DNA from: Nioella aestuarii
Lineage (GTDB): Bacteria > Pseudomonadota > Alphaproteobacteria > Rhodobacterales > Rhodobacteraceae
Direction: 5' to 3'
Assembly: GCF_050896395.1 (NCBI RefSeq)
Contig: NZ_JBPBBA010000010.1
Span: 1 to 64,000 of the forward strand
DNA: 64,000 nucleotides
The notes below the pieces were generated by a model. It searched no databases. It had not been told where the DNA came from and was given only the letters and a program-made list of their open reading frames with translations. This document shows, one piece after another, positions 34,354-43,488 of the stretch. Position numbers and translations under genes: made by a program. Every line of letters begins with the position of its first letter. Positions within the stretch are counted from its first letter, which is position 1.

Positions 34354-36054
34354 ATGTCTGGTGAAATAGTGAATCCGAGTAGTGTTGACGGCGTCGTTGA
34401 CGGTACCCCTGGGGATGACAATATCAACCTTGCTTACACGGGCGACCCTGAAGGCGACATGATCGACGCGGGTGATGCCATTCTTGATGGCGCCGCACCC
34501 GATGATGATGTCTTGTTGGCGGGCGAAGGTAATGACACGGTTCATGCCGGTGTCGGTGACGACATCATCTGGGGCAATGATGGCGACGATTACCTCGATG
34601 GTGAAGACGGTGACGACACCATCAAAGGTGAGGGCGGCAACGACACGCTGATCGGCGGTGACGGCAACGATCACCTGATCGGTGGAGACGGAAACGCATC
34701 GGTCGACGGCGGAAATGGCGACGATTTCATCGACACCCGTCTGGATGGCAACCTGTCCATGCCAGACCGTGGCTATCCCGGCCTGTTCCCCGGCGATCCT
34801 GTCCCCACGGACGCGATGGACACGATTGATGGCGGCGCGGGCAATGACACGATCTTTGCAGGTGATGACGCCGACAGCATCACCGGCGGCAGCGGCCATG
34901 ACCAGATCGACGGCGGCTTTGACGATGACACGATCGACGCGGGCGAGGGCGATGACCTGATCGTCGGCGGCGAAGGCTCTGACACGATCCTCGGTCAGTC
35001 CGGTGACGACACGATCTATGGCGGGCTTGGCCCCGGCTTCCCGGATGAGCTGAACATCACCGATGACGGATCAGACGGCAATCCGATCGGCCCAGATGCA
35101 GTGACCGACAATGGCCGCGACTACATCGAAGCCGGTGACGGCAATGACGTGGTCTACGGCCAGGACGATGACGACACGATCTATGGCGGTGCCGGCAACG
35201 ACACGCTGGATGGCGGCATCGACGAAGACGAGATTTACGGCGGCGCCGACCGGGACGTGATCCTTGGCGGCAATGCTGGCGACTACGTGGACGGTGGGGG
35301 CACCGGCGACGACTACGACACACTCGATTTGCGCGGCTCCGGTCCGCTGCGCGTCGTGCTCGATGCCGACAACCCAGAAAACGGTACGGTGACCTTCTAC
35401 GACGGCAACGGCTACGCCCCGTCAAACGTCACCGGCACAATGCGCTTTGAGGAGATAGAGAACGTCGTGCCTTGTTTTACCCCCGGATCCCGCATTGCAA
35501 CCCCCCGTGGTGAAGTGGCCGTTGAGGCGCTGCAACCCGGGGATAAGATCATCACCCGCGACAACGGCATCCAGGAAATTCGCTGGATCGGCTCTCGCAT
35601 GTTGAACCATGCAGAACTGCGCCGCGCACCGAACCTGCGTCCGGTCCTGATTAAGGCCGGGGCGCTTGGCAACGGTTTGCCCGAGCGCGACATGCTGGTC
35701 AGCCCACAGCACCGGATGCTGGTCGGCAATGACCGCACGCAGCTGTATTTCGAGGAAAGCGAAGTGCTGGTGGCGGCCAAGCATCTGGTGGATCACAAGG
35801 GCATCCGCTACATGGATACGCTGCGCACCACCTATATCCACTTCATGTTCGACCAGCACGAAGTGGTTCTGGCAGACGGTGCCTGGACCGAAAGCTTCCA
35901 GCCAGGTGATCAGACCCTGGGCGGCATGGGCAAGGACCAGCGGGACGAGATCTACACTCTTTTCCCCGAGCTTCAGCAGCCCGCAGGAATCGACAGCTAT
36001 GCCGCAGCCCGCAAGGTGCTGAAAGGCCACGAGGCGCGGTTGATCGTTCGTTAA
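34354..36054 (+). CDS. RTX-repeat protein with C-terminal Hint domain
   Basis: This 566-aa, very acidic protein has many calcium-binding nonapeptide repeats (about 55-130, 155-225, 255-320; for example GGNDTLIGGDGNDHLIGGDG and GDDTIYGG). A Hint domain starts at Cys374 (CFTPGSRIATPRGEVAVEAL) and includes LVSPQHRMLVG and HEVVLADGAWTESFQPGDQT. No signal peptide is seen, which fits type I secretion through the repeats. The Hint sequence differs clearly from the two Hint domains at 22.5-25.4 kb. It is followed by a good terminator and has an AAAGGAGA site upstream. No type I exporter is in the window. Confidence 0.85.
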   Translation: MSGEIVNPSSVDGVVDGTPGDDNINLAYTGDPEGDMIDAGDAILDGAAPDDDVLLAGEGNDTVHAGVGDDIIWGNDGDDYLDGEDGDDTIKGEGGNDTLIGGDGNDHLIGGDGNASVDGGNGDDFIDTRLDGNLSMPDRGYPGLFPGDPVPTDAMDTIDGGAGNDTIFAGDDADSITGGSGHDQIDGGFDDDTIDAGEGDDLIVGGEGSDTILGQSGDDTIYGGLGPGFPDELNITDDGSDGNPIGPDAVTDNGRDYIEAGDGNDVVYGQDDDDTIYGGAGNDTLDGGIDEDEIYGGADRDVILGGNAGDYVDGGGTGDDYDTLDLRGSGPLRVVLDADNPENGTVTFYDGNGYAPSNVTGTMRFEEIENVVPCFTPGSRIATPRGEVAVEALQPGDKIITRDNGIQEIRWIGSRMLNHAELRRAPNLRPVLIKAGALGNGLPERDMLVSPQHRMLVGNDRTQLYFEESEVLVAAKHLVDHKGIRYMDTLRTTYIHFMFDQHEVVLADGAWTESFQPGDQTLGGMGKDQRDEIYTLFPELQQPAGIDSYAAARKVLKGHEARLIVR

Positions 36055-36114
36055 CTACAGAATGCAGCAGGGATACGGGGGAGAGGGGGCACAACCTTTC
36101 CCCGGACCCGAACT

Positions 36115-36147
36115 GGGGCGGTGCAGATTTGCGCCGCCCCTTTTTAT
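36115..36147 (+). terminator. Rho-independent terminator after the RTX-Hint gene
   Basis: GGGGCGGTGCA (36115-36125) pairs with TGCGCCGCCCC (36130-36140), followed by TTTTTATT. Confidence 0.8.
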
Positions 36148-36728
36148 TGGCCTGTTGCGGCGCGCCACGCCTCCCAATCCTCTGGCGTGTCCAGATCGGT
36201 CAGCGCCCGCCGGTCAGGCAGGGGGACCAGATTCACCCGCGCCTGATGGGTTTTCAGCAGATCGCGTGCGCCCTTGTCTCCTTTGATTTTTTGCAGATCG
36301 GCCAGCAGATCGGCAGGAAACAGCACTGGATTGCCCGGTGTCCCATCCTTGGCTGCCGCCCGCAAAATCGCTTTGGGCGCCTGTTGGGAAAGCGCCAGCA
36401 ACAGATGCATATCATGTGCCGTGACCTCTGGCATATCTGCCAGCACCACAAGCACAGGGCCGGACAGCCCCTTGACCCCGGCGGCCAAAGACTCGCTTTG
36501 CGTGCAGCCAGCGGGCAGGGTCACGATCTCGCAATCAATCCCGCTCAAGGCTGCCACCCGTTCCGCATTGCCCTCTGGAAGGGTCACGCGCAGCGGCCCG
36601 GCCTTCACCGCCCGGCGCGCCATGATCCGCAACAGCGGCTCGCCTGCAATATCCTCCACCAGTTTGTCGCGCCCCTTCATGCGAGAGGACGCGCCAGCGG
36701 CCAGCAGCAGGATCGTCGCGCCGCTCAT
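36144..36728 (-). CDS. MobA/MocA-like nucleotidyltransferase
   Basis: This 194-aa protein has the NTP-transferase N-terminus ILLLAAGASSRMKGRDKLVE and the metal site LVVLADMPEVTAHD, then GTPGNPVLFPADL and LTDLDTPEDWEAW. This matches the MobA-like (MocA, cytidylyl- or guanylyltransferase) group that completes molybdenum cofactor. CTP or GTP preference cannot be told. Its ATG overlaps the stop of the dimethylglycine-dehydrogenase-like gene, an unexpected partner because that enzyme is a flavoprotein. Confidence 0.8.
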   Translation of the reverse strand: MSGATILLLAAGASSRMKGRDKLVEDIAGEPLLRIMARRAVKAGPLRVTLPEGNAERVAALSGIDCEIVTLPAGCTQSESLAAGVKGLSGPVLVVLADMPEVTAHDMHLLLALSQQAPKAILRAAAKDGTPGNPVLFPADLLADLQKIKGDKGARDLLKTHQARVNLVPLPDRRALTDLDTPEDWEAWRAATGQ

Positions 36729-39133
36729 CCTCTCATCCTTGCGCCGTCCGCGTCGAAGAGCATGTCCGTCACCAGCCGCGCCTTGTGCATGTTGCCAAGG
36801 ATCTCGATCTCGACCTCCAGTCCCTCGACCGCACGCTCGCTCGGAACGAACCCGAAGGCCACCGATTTGCCCGCGAAATGCGAATACCCACCAGATGTGC
36901 AGAAGCCCTGCACCGTGCCCTCCAGCCAGATCGGTTCATAGGCGATGACATCGGCATCATCTGCATCCACGATGAAACTGCACAGTTGCCGCGCAGGGCC
37001 TTCCGCGCGTTCCGTGTCGGCCGCGGACTTGCCGATGAAATTCTTGTCCCATTGGATAAACCGATCCATCCCGGTTTCGCCGGGCATGTAATCGGGCGAA
37101 AACTCTCGCATCCAAGAGCCGAAGAACTTGTCGAGCCGAAGGCTCATCATCGCCCGCATTCCAAAAGGCTTGAGGCCAAATTCCTGCCCTGCGTCCCAGA
37201 GCAGATGCCAAAGCGCGCGTTGTTCCATCGCGTCGACGTAGATCTCATAGCCCAGGTCGCCGGTGTAACTGACCCGCTGCACCGTGGCCTGCATCATGCC
37301 GACGGAAAGCTGCTTTACATCAAGGAACCGGAACGCCGCGTTTGACACATCCGCCCGAGTCACCTTGGCCAGCAGGTCGCGTGCGCGGGGGCCAGCGATC
37401 TGGAATCCGGTCGACCGATCAGAGATATTCGCGATCTTCACGTCGTCCGAAAGCTGCCCCTCGAACCAGCGCATGTGAAAATCCTGCGCGCCATAGCTTG
37501 CCGTCAGACGGAACTCCGATTCCGATAGGCAGGCCACGGTAAAATCCCCGATAAGCCGGCCGGAATGGGCCAGCATCGGTGTCAGGCTGATCCGGCCCGG
37601 TTTCGGAATGCGGCCCGCCATGATGCGATTGAGCCAGGCGCGCGCGCCCGACCCCGTCACGCTGTATTTGCCGAAATTCTGCACCTCGTTGATGCCCACG
37701 GCCCCGCGCACGGCCATGACCTCCCGCGCGGTGGCCTCAAAGGCGTTGGAGCGGCGGAACGAAGGCGTCTCGTATCGTGGTTCATCCCCTTGGGCGAAGT
37801 AATTGGGCACCTCCAGCCCATATTGCTGCCCCCAGACCGCGCCCATGCTGTCGAACACATCGTACATGGGCGTGGTTCGGAAGGGTCGCGCGGCGGGCAG
37901 TTCCTCGTTCGGATAGACCACGGAAAACCGGTTCTGATAGTTTTCCACCACCTTGGGCAGGGTGTAGCCCGGCGTGATCCAGCGCCCGAAACGCGCCACG
38001 TCCATGGCAAAGACATCGCGTTCCGGCTCGCCCTCGACCATCCATTGCGCCAGTGTCAGGCCGACGCCGCCGCCCTGGCTGAAGCCCGCCATGACCCCGC
38101 AGGCCGACCAGTAGTTGCGCAGCCCCGGCACGGGGCCCACCAGCGGGTTGCCGTCGGGGGCGAAGGTGAAGGGGCCGTGGATTACAGTCTTGACGCCCGC
38201 CCGCTCCAGGATCGGGTAGCGGCGATAGGCGAAGGCGATGCTGTCCTCGATCTTGTCGTAATCATCTGGCAGCAGTTCATGGCCAAACTCCCAAGGCGTG
38301 CCACCCACAGCCCAGGGTTTGCAGGGCTGTTCATAGAACCCGATGCACAAGCCCCGGCCTTCCTGCCGAAGATAGCTTTCACCACCCGGGTCCATGACAT
38401 GCGGGTGCTCGACCTCGCGTTCATAGATTTCCGGCAGGTCGTCTGTCACCAGATATTGGTGCTCCATCGGATGAAGCGGCAGGTAAACCCCCGCCATCGC
38501 ACCCACTTCCCGAGCCCACAGACCGCCGGCATTCACAACATGCTCCGCATGGATCGTGCCCTTGTCTGTCACCACGTCCCAGGTGCCATCGGCCCTTTGA
38601 TTGGTCTCGCGCACCATGCAATGGGTTTCAATCGTGGCGCCCCCCATCCGGGCGGCCTTGGCATAGGCGTGGGTGGTGCCGGAAGGGTCCAGATGCCCGT
38701 CAAGCGGGTCGTAAAGGCCACCCAACACGCCCTCGACATTGGTGATCGGTGCAATGGCCTTGATCTCGTCCGGACCCAGAATCTCTGTCTCCAGCCCCAT
38801 GAACCGGTGCTTGGCGCGTTCGGCCTTGAGCATGTCGAAACGCTCGGGCGTATCGGCCAGCGTCACGCCGCCCACATGATGAAGCCCGCAGGACATGCCG
38901 GTCATCGCCTCCAGCTCACTGTAGAGCCGGATCGTGTAGCCTTGCAGCGCCGCCATATTGGTGTCGCCATTGAGCGTGTGAAACCCGCCCGCCGCGTGCC
39001 AGGTGGATCCGGAGGTCAGCTCGGACCGTTCCACCAGCATCACATCGGACCAGCCAAGCTTGGTCAGGTGGTACAGCGCAGAACAACCGACAACCCCGCC
39101 GCCAATCACGCAAACCCGAGTGCTCGTCTTCAT
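36725..39133 (-). CDS. FAD-dependent dimethylglycine/sarcosine dehydrogenase-like protein
   Basis: This 802-aa protein has an N-terminal DAO-type FAD domain (VCVIGGGVVGCSALYHLTKL, SGSTWHAAGGFHTLN) with a His in the flavin-attachment region. A linker follows, then a GcvT-type folate-binding domain (from about 430: FGKYSVTGSGARAWLNRIMA, VQRVSYTGDLGYEIYVDAME). The fusion is typical of dimethylglycine and sarcosine dehydrogenases, which oxidise N-methyl groups and pass formaldehyde to tetrahydrofolate. It probably serves methylated amine or glycine betaine breakdown, consistent with a BCCT transporter later in the window. The exact substrate is uncertain. Confidence 0.87.
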   Translation of the reverse strand: MKTSTRVCVIGGGVVGCSALYHLTKLGWSDVMLVERSELTSGSTWHAAGGFHTLNGDTNMAALQGYTIRLYSELEAMTGMSCGLHHVGGVTLADTPERFDMLKAERAKHRFMGLETEILGPDEIKAIAPITNVEGVLGGLYDPLDGHLDPSGTTHAYAKAARMGGATIETHCMVRETNQRADGTWDVVTDKGTIHAEHVVNAGGLWAREVGAMAGVYLPLHPMEHQYLVTDDLPEIYEREVEHPHVMDPGGESYLRQEGRGLCIGFYEQPCKPWAVGGTPWEFGHELLPDDYDKIEDSIAFAYRRYPILERAGVKTVIHGPFTFAPDGNPLVGPVPGLRNYWSACGVMAGFSQGGGVGLTLAQWMVEGEPERDVFAMDVARFGRWITPGYTLPKVVENYQNRFSVVYPNEELPAARPFRTTPMYDVFDSMGAVWGQQYGLEVPNYFAQGDEPRYETPSFRRSNAFEATAREVMAVRGAVGINEVQNFGKYSVTGSGARAWLNRIMAGRIPKPGRISLTPMLAHSGRLIGDFTVACLSESEFRLTASYGAQDFHMRWFEGQLSDDVKIANISDRSTGFQIAGPRARDLLAKVTRADVSNAAFRFLDVKQLSVGMMQATVQRVSYTGDLGYEIYVDAMEQRALWHLLWDAGQEFGLKPFGMRAMMSLRLDKFFGSWMREFSPDYMPGETGMDRFIQWDKNFIGKSAADTERAEGPARQLCSFIVDADDADVIAYEPIWLEGTVQGFCTSGGYSHFAGKSVAFGFVPSERAVEGLEVEIEILGNMHKARLVTDMLFDADGARMRG

Positions 39134-39393
39134 CGCTGTCTCTCCCTGTGGACCGTTTGCGTCAGACAGCCCGCGCTGGCCCGGCCCTGCAAGTCAAAAA
39201 GCGACACACCCTCTTCTTCTTGGCAAAAATACTCCCGCCGGAGGCGTTGCGCCCTCTCGGTTCGCATGGTCCTGCAGGTCAGAGCGCCGTCGGGTCCGCC
39301 TGGCCATGGCAATACGTCCCGACGCGGGCCCCGAACGGGGCTTAAGGAGGGGCGTTCCCGGATCGACGCCGCAGGCGGCGAGACCCTGCACGC
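39134..39393. other. Intergenic region with a roseobacter-type repeat
   Basis: Around 39204-39240 the minus strand reads GGGAGTATTTTTGCCAAGAA followed by GAAG. It matches a plus-strand copy near 58188-58212 (AAGTATTTTTTCCAAGAAGA). Such strings follow GC-rich hairpins and probably mark transcript ends. No gene is seen. Confidence 0.45.
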
Positions 39394-40704
39394 TTACAGC
39401 AGCTTGCGCACCCGCAACTGGGTCAGCCGGTTCTGCTGGCGTTCGGCCACTTCGAAACGGAAGCCGTGGAAGCTGAAGACCTGGCCTTCCTCCGGGATCA
39501 TCTGCGCCTCATGGATCACAAGGCCAGCCACAGTGTTGGCCTCTTCATCGGGCAGGTTCCAATCTGTCGCTCTGTTCAGATCGCGGATCGTCATGGCGCC
39601 TTCGATGAGATAACTGCCATCAGCACCCGGCGTCAGGTTCAGTTCTTCCTCTACGTCAAACTCATCGGTGATCTCGCCAACGATCTCTTCCAGAATGTCC
39701 TCCAGCGTGATCAGCCCCTGAAGCGCGCCGTATTCATCCACCACAAGGGCGAAATGGGTGTGCCGGCGCAGGAACTGACGCATCTGGTCATCCAGCGTTG
39801 TGGTTTCTGGCACAAAATAGGGTTTCATCGCCACATCGGTCACAGAAAAGGCCGATAGGCCAGTTTCTGATGCGTCCGGCCCGCGCACAAGCCTGTCCAT
39901 GGCGCGAAGCACATCCTTTGCATGAACCAGCCCGATGATATTCTCGGGATCACCGCGATAGACGGGCAGGCGGGTATAGGGCGAGTGCAGCAGTTGGCTC
40001 AGGATCGTTTCGCCATCGGCATCGGCGTCGATCATTTCGATGTTCGAGCGGTGCAGCATGATTTCCTCGACCGTCCGTTCCCCAAGGTCGAGCGCCCCGA
40101 GCAGCCGATCGCGATGTTCCTTTTCCACCACGCCTTCCGAATGGCCGAGCGTGATCGCGCCGGCGATTTCCTCATGCGCTGACAGGACCGCGCTGTCAGG
40201 ATCGGTCTGCACGCCGAACACGCGCAGCATAGCGCGCACCAGAACCTGCACCATGGCGACGATGGGTGAGAAGACCAGGATCACGACACTGATCACCGGA
40301 CTGACGGTTGCGGCCGCTTTCTCGGCATTGGTGATTGCATAAGTCTTCGGCAGCACTTCAGCAAAGATCAGAACCAGAAGGGTCATGACCAGCGTCGCCA
40401 GCGCCACGCCGCTTTCTCCGAACGCACGGGTAAAGAGCGAGGTTGCGAGCGCGGCGGCAAGAATGTTCACCAGATTATTGCCAAGCAGGACGGAGCCGAT
40501 CAGCCGTTCACTGTCTTCGGTCAGATGCAAGGCGCGTTCCGCGGCTTTCGAACCGCGATCCGCCTGGGACCGAAGCTTGCCGCGAGAGGCTGCCGTCAGG
40601 GCCGTTTCGGAGCCTGAGAAAAACGCGGACAGCAGCAACAGGCCAATAATGGCGCCTGCTGTCAGATAGAAGGATGCGTCAAAGGTGGGCGCAAGCTCGG
40701 GCAT
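39394..40704 (-). CDS. HlyC/CorC family (CNNM-CBS) membrane protein
   Basis: This 436-aa protein has an N-terminal DUF21/CNNM membrane domain (four helices, about 10-190; LSAFFSGSETALTAASRGKL). A CBS pair follows (about 205-340; VEEIMLHRSNIEMID, FALVVDEYGALQGLITLEDI), then a CorC_HlyC C-terminal domain (LIEGAMTIRDLNRATDW). The family is linked to Mg2+ or Co2+ transport and resistance, not to haemolysis. Role here by homology only. Confidence 0.9.
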   Translation of the reverse strand: MPELAPTFDASFYLTAGAIIGLLLLSAFFSGSETALTAASRGKLRSQADRGSKAAERALHLTEDSERLIGSVLLGNNLVNILAAALATSLFTRAFGESGVALATLVMTLLVLIFAEVLPKTYAITNAEKAAATVSPVISVVILVFSPIVAMVQVLVRAMLRVFGVQTDPDSAVLSAHEEIAGAITLGHSEGVVEKEHRDRLLGALDLGERTVEEIMLHRSNIEMIDADADGETILSQLLHSPYTRLPVYRGDPENIIGLVHAKDVLRAMDRLVRGPDASETGLSAFSVTDVAMKPYFVPETTTLDDQMRQFLRRHTHFALVVDEYGALQGLITLEDILEEIVGEITDEFDVEEELNLTPGADGSYLIEGAMTIRDLNRATDWNLPDEEANTVAGLVIHEAQMIPEEGQVFSFHGFRFEVAERQQNRLTQLRVRKLL

Positions 40705-41621
40705 GATGTCTCCGGTTCAGGAAGGTCTGAAGCTGGTTATGGGGGTGGGCGCTGCACGTATCAAGCACAAGGGAGGCTTCGTGGCAGGAATAAGGCAGAT
40801 CTTTGCTTTGGCCGTGCTTGTCGTTTTGGGCGGGATCTACTGAGGAATTCGGTCAAAAACCCCGTGATTCCAGTGCGCTCCCCGATGATTCGCGAATCAA
40901 ATTAAGGCAAGAAAGTGCCAAACTGGGTACAAAGCGGGGCTAAATTTGCCATTGTTTCGCCTTATTAAGCAACCCTCGGTTGTATCTCGTTAACCTTAAA
41001 AAATATTAGTCCGAGTTTCAGCGTCTTCTGGTCGGAAACAAGCCGTGATTTTGCCGCGATTTGGATCGAGAGAGTGACTTCTGCCGTCCTCTCATCATTG
41101 TCGATGGGCTGTTTCCAATTTCTTAGGGGAACCTGACCAAATGGATAGGCATGAGCCGAATAAACAACCATAGATTGTATGAAGGCATGGCCACTGTTTC
41201 TTGAACCGCTACAATGCCGATCCGGACCTGTTTTCATGATCGCTCGAAACACTGAAAACGCTCAACTTTTCCGGGGTTCTGTTGCCACAATTTGGCCTAA
41301 TTTGGACCTGCACGCATAGGTTGAATTTGTCAGAAAAAAATTGACGAAATTGTGCCACAAATGCCAAATTGTGGCTGTGCGAAAGCGCTGGTCAGCCATG
41401 ACTTGAGGCTGCTGCATCGCCGGGCTGCCACCCGGACGCAGCACCAAAAGGTGGGGATGGATTGACCGCGATCCCGGGGGGGCCCGGTTAATCATCTGCG
41501 CCTGTCAGCACCCAAAATCTGAATGACTTTCTAATCCGCGCCATCAGTCGCAGGGCGGGGCAGGGAAGCTCTGTTTGTCGCGTCCGGAAACGGCCGCACC
41601 CCTTTAGGAGGGTGAAGTACA
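40705..41621. other. 917-bp region upstream of the exopolysaccharide locus
   Basis: No ordinary gene is supported. A tiny frame at 40781-40843 (GTG start behind GGGAGG, 20 aa, very hydrophobic, VAGIRQIFALAVLVVLGGIY) may be a micropeptide. GTTAACCTTAA occurs near 40989-40999. A 13-bp inverted repeat is at 41284/41363. The region is AT-rich near 41280-41380. Confidence 0.4.
41284..41375. promoter_or_regulatory. Perfect 13-bp inverted repeat, probable operator
   Basis: GCCACAATTTGGC (41284-41296) and GCCAAATTGTGGC (41363-41375) are exact reverse complements, 66 bp apart. Partial copies lie between them (CTAATTTGGAC; GTGCCACAAATGCC). The placement 250 bp before the priming sugar transferase suggests a binding site for a repressor acting at two sites. 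Confidence 0.55.
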
Positions 41622-42308
41622 ATGTATGAGCGTTTCGGCCTCTATAGCCAAGGCGAAGCTCCCCACGCTGTTCTGCCGATCCGGCTGAACAATTCGCGAT
41701 CCGTCTATCGCCGTTACGCCAAACGAGCGCTGGATATCGCCATTGTGCTTCTGGCGGCACTGCCCGCCACGATCATCGTAATGATTTCGGCCCTTATCCT
41801 TGTTTTGCGGGAAGGCGGATCACCGTTCTATCGGCAGGAACGGATCGGGCTGAACGGTCAAGTCTTTGGTATGTGGAAGCTACGTACCATGGTCAAAAAC
41901 GCCGATCTGGTGCTGGAAAGCTACCTGTCCGAAAATCCCGCGGCGCGCGCTGAGTGGGATTGTCACCAGAAACTGAAGAATGATCCCCGTATCACCCCGT
42001 TCGGCCATTTTCTGCGCCGCTCGTCGCTGGATGAGCTGCCACAGCTGTGGAACGTCTTGGTGGGGGAGATGTCGATCGTTGGTCCCCGGCCCATGATGTG
42101 CAATCAGCGGGCGCTCTACCCCGGCACGGAATATTATGTCATGCGTCCGGGGATAACCGGTTTCTGGCAGACCTCCAGCCGCAATGACAGCAGCTTCCAC
42201 GAACGCGCGGGATACGACAAGGAATACTACCGAATGCTGTCGCTACGCACCGATCTGGCGATTATCGGTCGGACCTTTAGCGTGGTGCTGCGCGGGACAG
42301 GTTGCTGA
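41622..42308 (+). CDS. Undecaprenyl-phosphate sugar transferase (ExoY/WcaJ-like)
   Basis: This 228-aa protein is a bacterial sugar transferase that loads the first sugar phosphate onto undecaprenyl phosphate. It has one membrane hairpin (about 33-60) and the family motifs SPFYRQERIGLNGQVFGMWK, LRTMV, RRSSLDELPQLWNVLVGEMS and IVGPRPMM, then GITGFWQ. It has a strong AGGAGGGTG ribosome site. It opens the glycan locus and converges with a GT4 gene, overlapping it by 32 bp at the 3' ends. Confidence 0.9.
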   Translation: MYERFGLYSQGEAPHAVLPIRLNNSRSVYRRYAKRALDIAIVLLAALPATIIVMISALILVLREGGSPFYRQERIGLNGQVFGMWKLRTMVKNADLVLESYLSENPAARAEWDCHQKLKNDPRITPFGHFLRRSSLDELPQLWNVLVGEMSIVGPRPMMCNQRALYPGTEYYVMRPGITGFWQTSSRNDSSFHERAGYDKEYYRMLSLRTDLAIIGRTFSVVLRGTGC

Positions 42309-43488
42309 CTGCATCCCGCAGCAGCCCGGCAACCGTCTGCCCCCAGGAGTCCCAGTTCAACCGCTCCTCGTATAGCTCCCTTGCTCTTTTGCGTAGTTCG
42401 ACATGCGTATCCGGAGACTGGAGATAGCCGGAGATCACTTCGGCAAACGCACCGGCATCCGTGCCAAGCGGCAGGGCATGGCCGTTTAGTCCGTTCCAGA
42501 CCGGCACGCCGCCCACATCAAGGCAGAGCGATGGAAGCCCGTAGGCAGACGCCTCGCAAAAGGCAAAGCCATAGGACTCCATGGAGGGCATAAGCAAGAA
42601 ATGGGCGCGGCGGAAGCAGTCATCGAAGATCTGCAACTCTTCCGGCTTGGCCTTGTTCAGATGCGGATGCACGGTCATAGCGCCCCGGTCGATCTCGGGT
42701 GGTGGGGTGCAGCCGATCACGGTCAGGCGCGCATCAACGCCCTGTTCCCGCAGCGCTGCAACCGTGGCTGCGGTGATCCAGCCGCCCTTTGCTGTCCAGT
42801 CACGCCCGACCAGCAGGATTTCAACCGGCCCATCAGGGGTGAGGGGCGTCGGTGGCGCAACGCCGGGATCAGGTACATTCGCGCCCCAGGGAACAGTCAA
42901 AGATCGGTCGGGTGACAGACCGTAGCGGTCATTCACTGCACCGCTCAGCCAATCAGAGGGCCAGAGCGCGAGGTCAAGCGCCTGGAAGGTGCGCCGCTCG
43001 GCTGCTTCGATCAAAGGGTCGAGCACCCGCGAGGGCGAAAACCATGACCCAAAGCTCTGCCCGATTGGAGAGTTCTTGTAGGTGGTTGGCGTCGCGTCCG
43101 AGCTATAGGCCGTCACCATCGGATAGGGCAGACGCAGCCGGTGCAAAGAATGGAAGGAATAAGCGCCGAACAGAACATCAAACTGCTCCTTGGACAGCGC
43201 CCTTTGAACCCGCTGCGCAATCAACCTCGACAAAAGCAGGTGTAGCCGCCAGCGGGCCCGAATGCTGAGAGCCTCCGGTGCGGCCAGAACCGCCCTGCGC
43301 AGCGGCTCGGCGAGCCCCCAATCCTGTGGCAGGACCGTCACATCGCCTGCATGGGTTTCCAGCGCCGATAACATCCGGGCATTGCCGCCCGAATAGAGCG
43401 TCGCATCACGTGGATCGAAATCGCACAGATAGGCGATTTTCAGACGTCTATCGTTGCCTGCACTCAAGACACTGCCTTTCGCTCTCAA
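42277..43488 (-). CDS. GT4-type glycosyltransferase
   Basis: This 403-aa GT-B-fold protein starts near LKIAYLCDFDPRDATLYSGG, an N-terminal Rossmann start. The C-terminal donor-binding half has EILLVGRDWTAKGG and the acidic motif MPSMESYGFAFCEASAYGLP, which matches the E-x7-E pattern of GT4. It probably adds a sugar in exopolysaccharide assembly. It is convergent with the priming transferase. Another in-frame start inside the first 18 residues is possible. Confidence 0.8.
   Translation of the reverse strand: MRAKGSVLSAGNDRRLKIAYLCDFDPRDATLYSGGNARMLSALETHAGDVTVLPQDWGLAEPLRRAVLAAPEALSIRARWRLHLLLSRLIAQRVQRALSKEQFDVLFGAYSFHSLHRLRLPYPMVTAYSSDATPTTYKNSPIGQSFGSWFSPSRVLDPLIEAAERRTFQALDLALWPSDWLSGAVNDRYGLSPDRSLTVPWGANVPDPGVAPPTPLTPDGPVEILLVGRDWTAKGGWITAATVAALREQGVDARLTVIGCTPPPEIDRGAMTVHPHLNKAKPEELQIFDDCFRRAHFLLMPSMESYGFAFCEASAYGLPSLCLDVGGVPVWNGLNGHALPLGTDAGAFAEVISGYLQSPDTHVELRKRARELYEERLNWDSWGQTVAGLLRDAVSNLSRAAPR

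Noticed and set aside
34500..35330. Short periodic repeats that could suggest a CRISPR or satellite
   Set aside because: They are in frame and encode the RTX nonapeptide repeats of the RTX-Hint protein. I saw no CRISPR array in the window.
37565..39613. A 682-aa open frame opposite the dimethylglycine-dehydrogenase-like gene
   Set aside because: Antisense shadow of a strong gene with family motifs throughout.
40965..41252. A 95-aa minus-strand frame in the region upstream of the sugar transferase
   Set aside because: Composition and lack of motifs do not support a gene; AT-rich regulatory DNA is the simpler reading.
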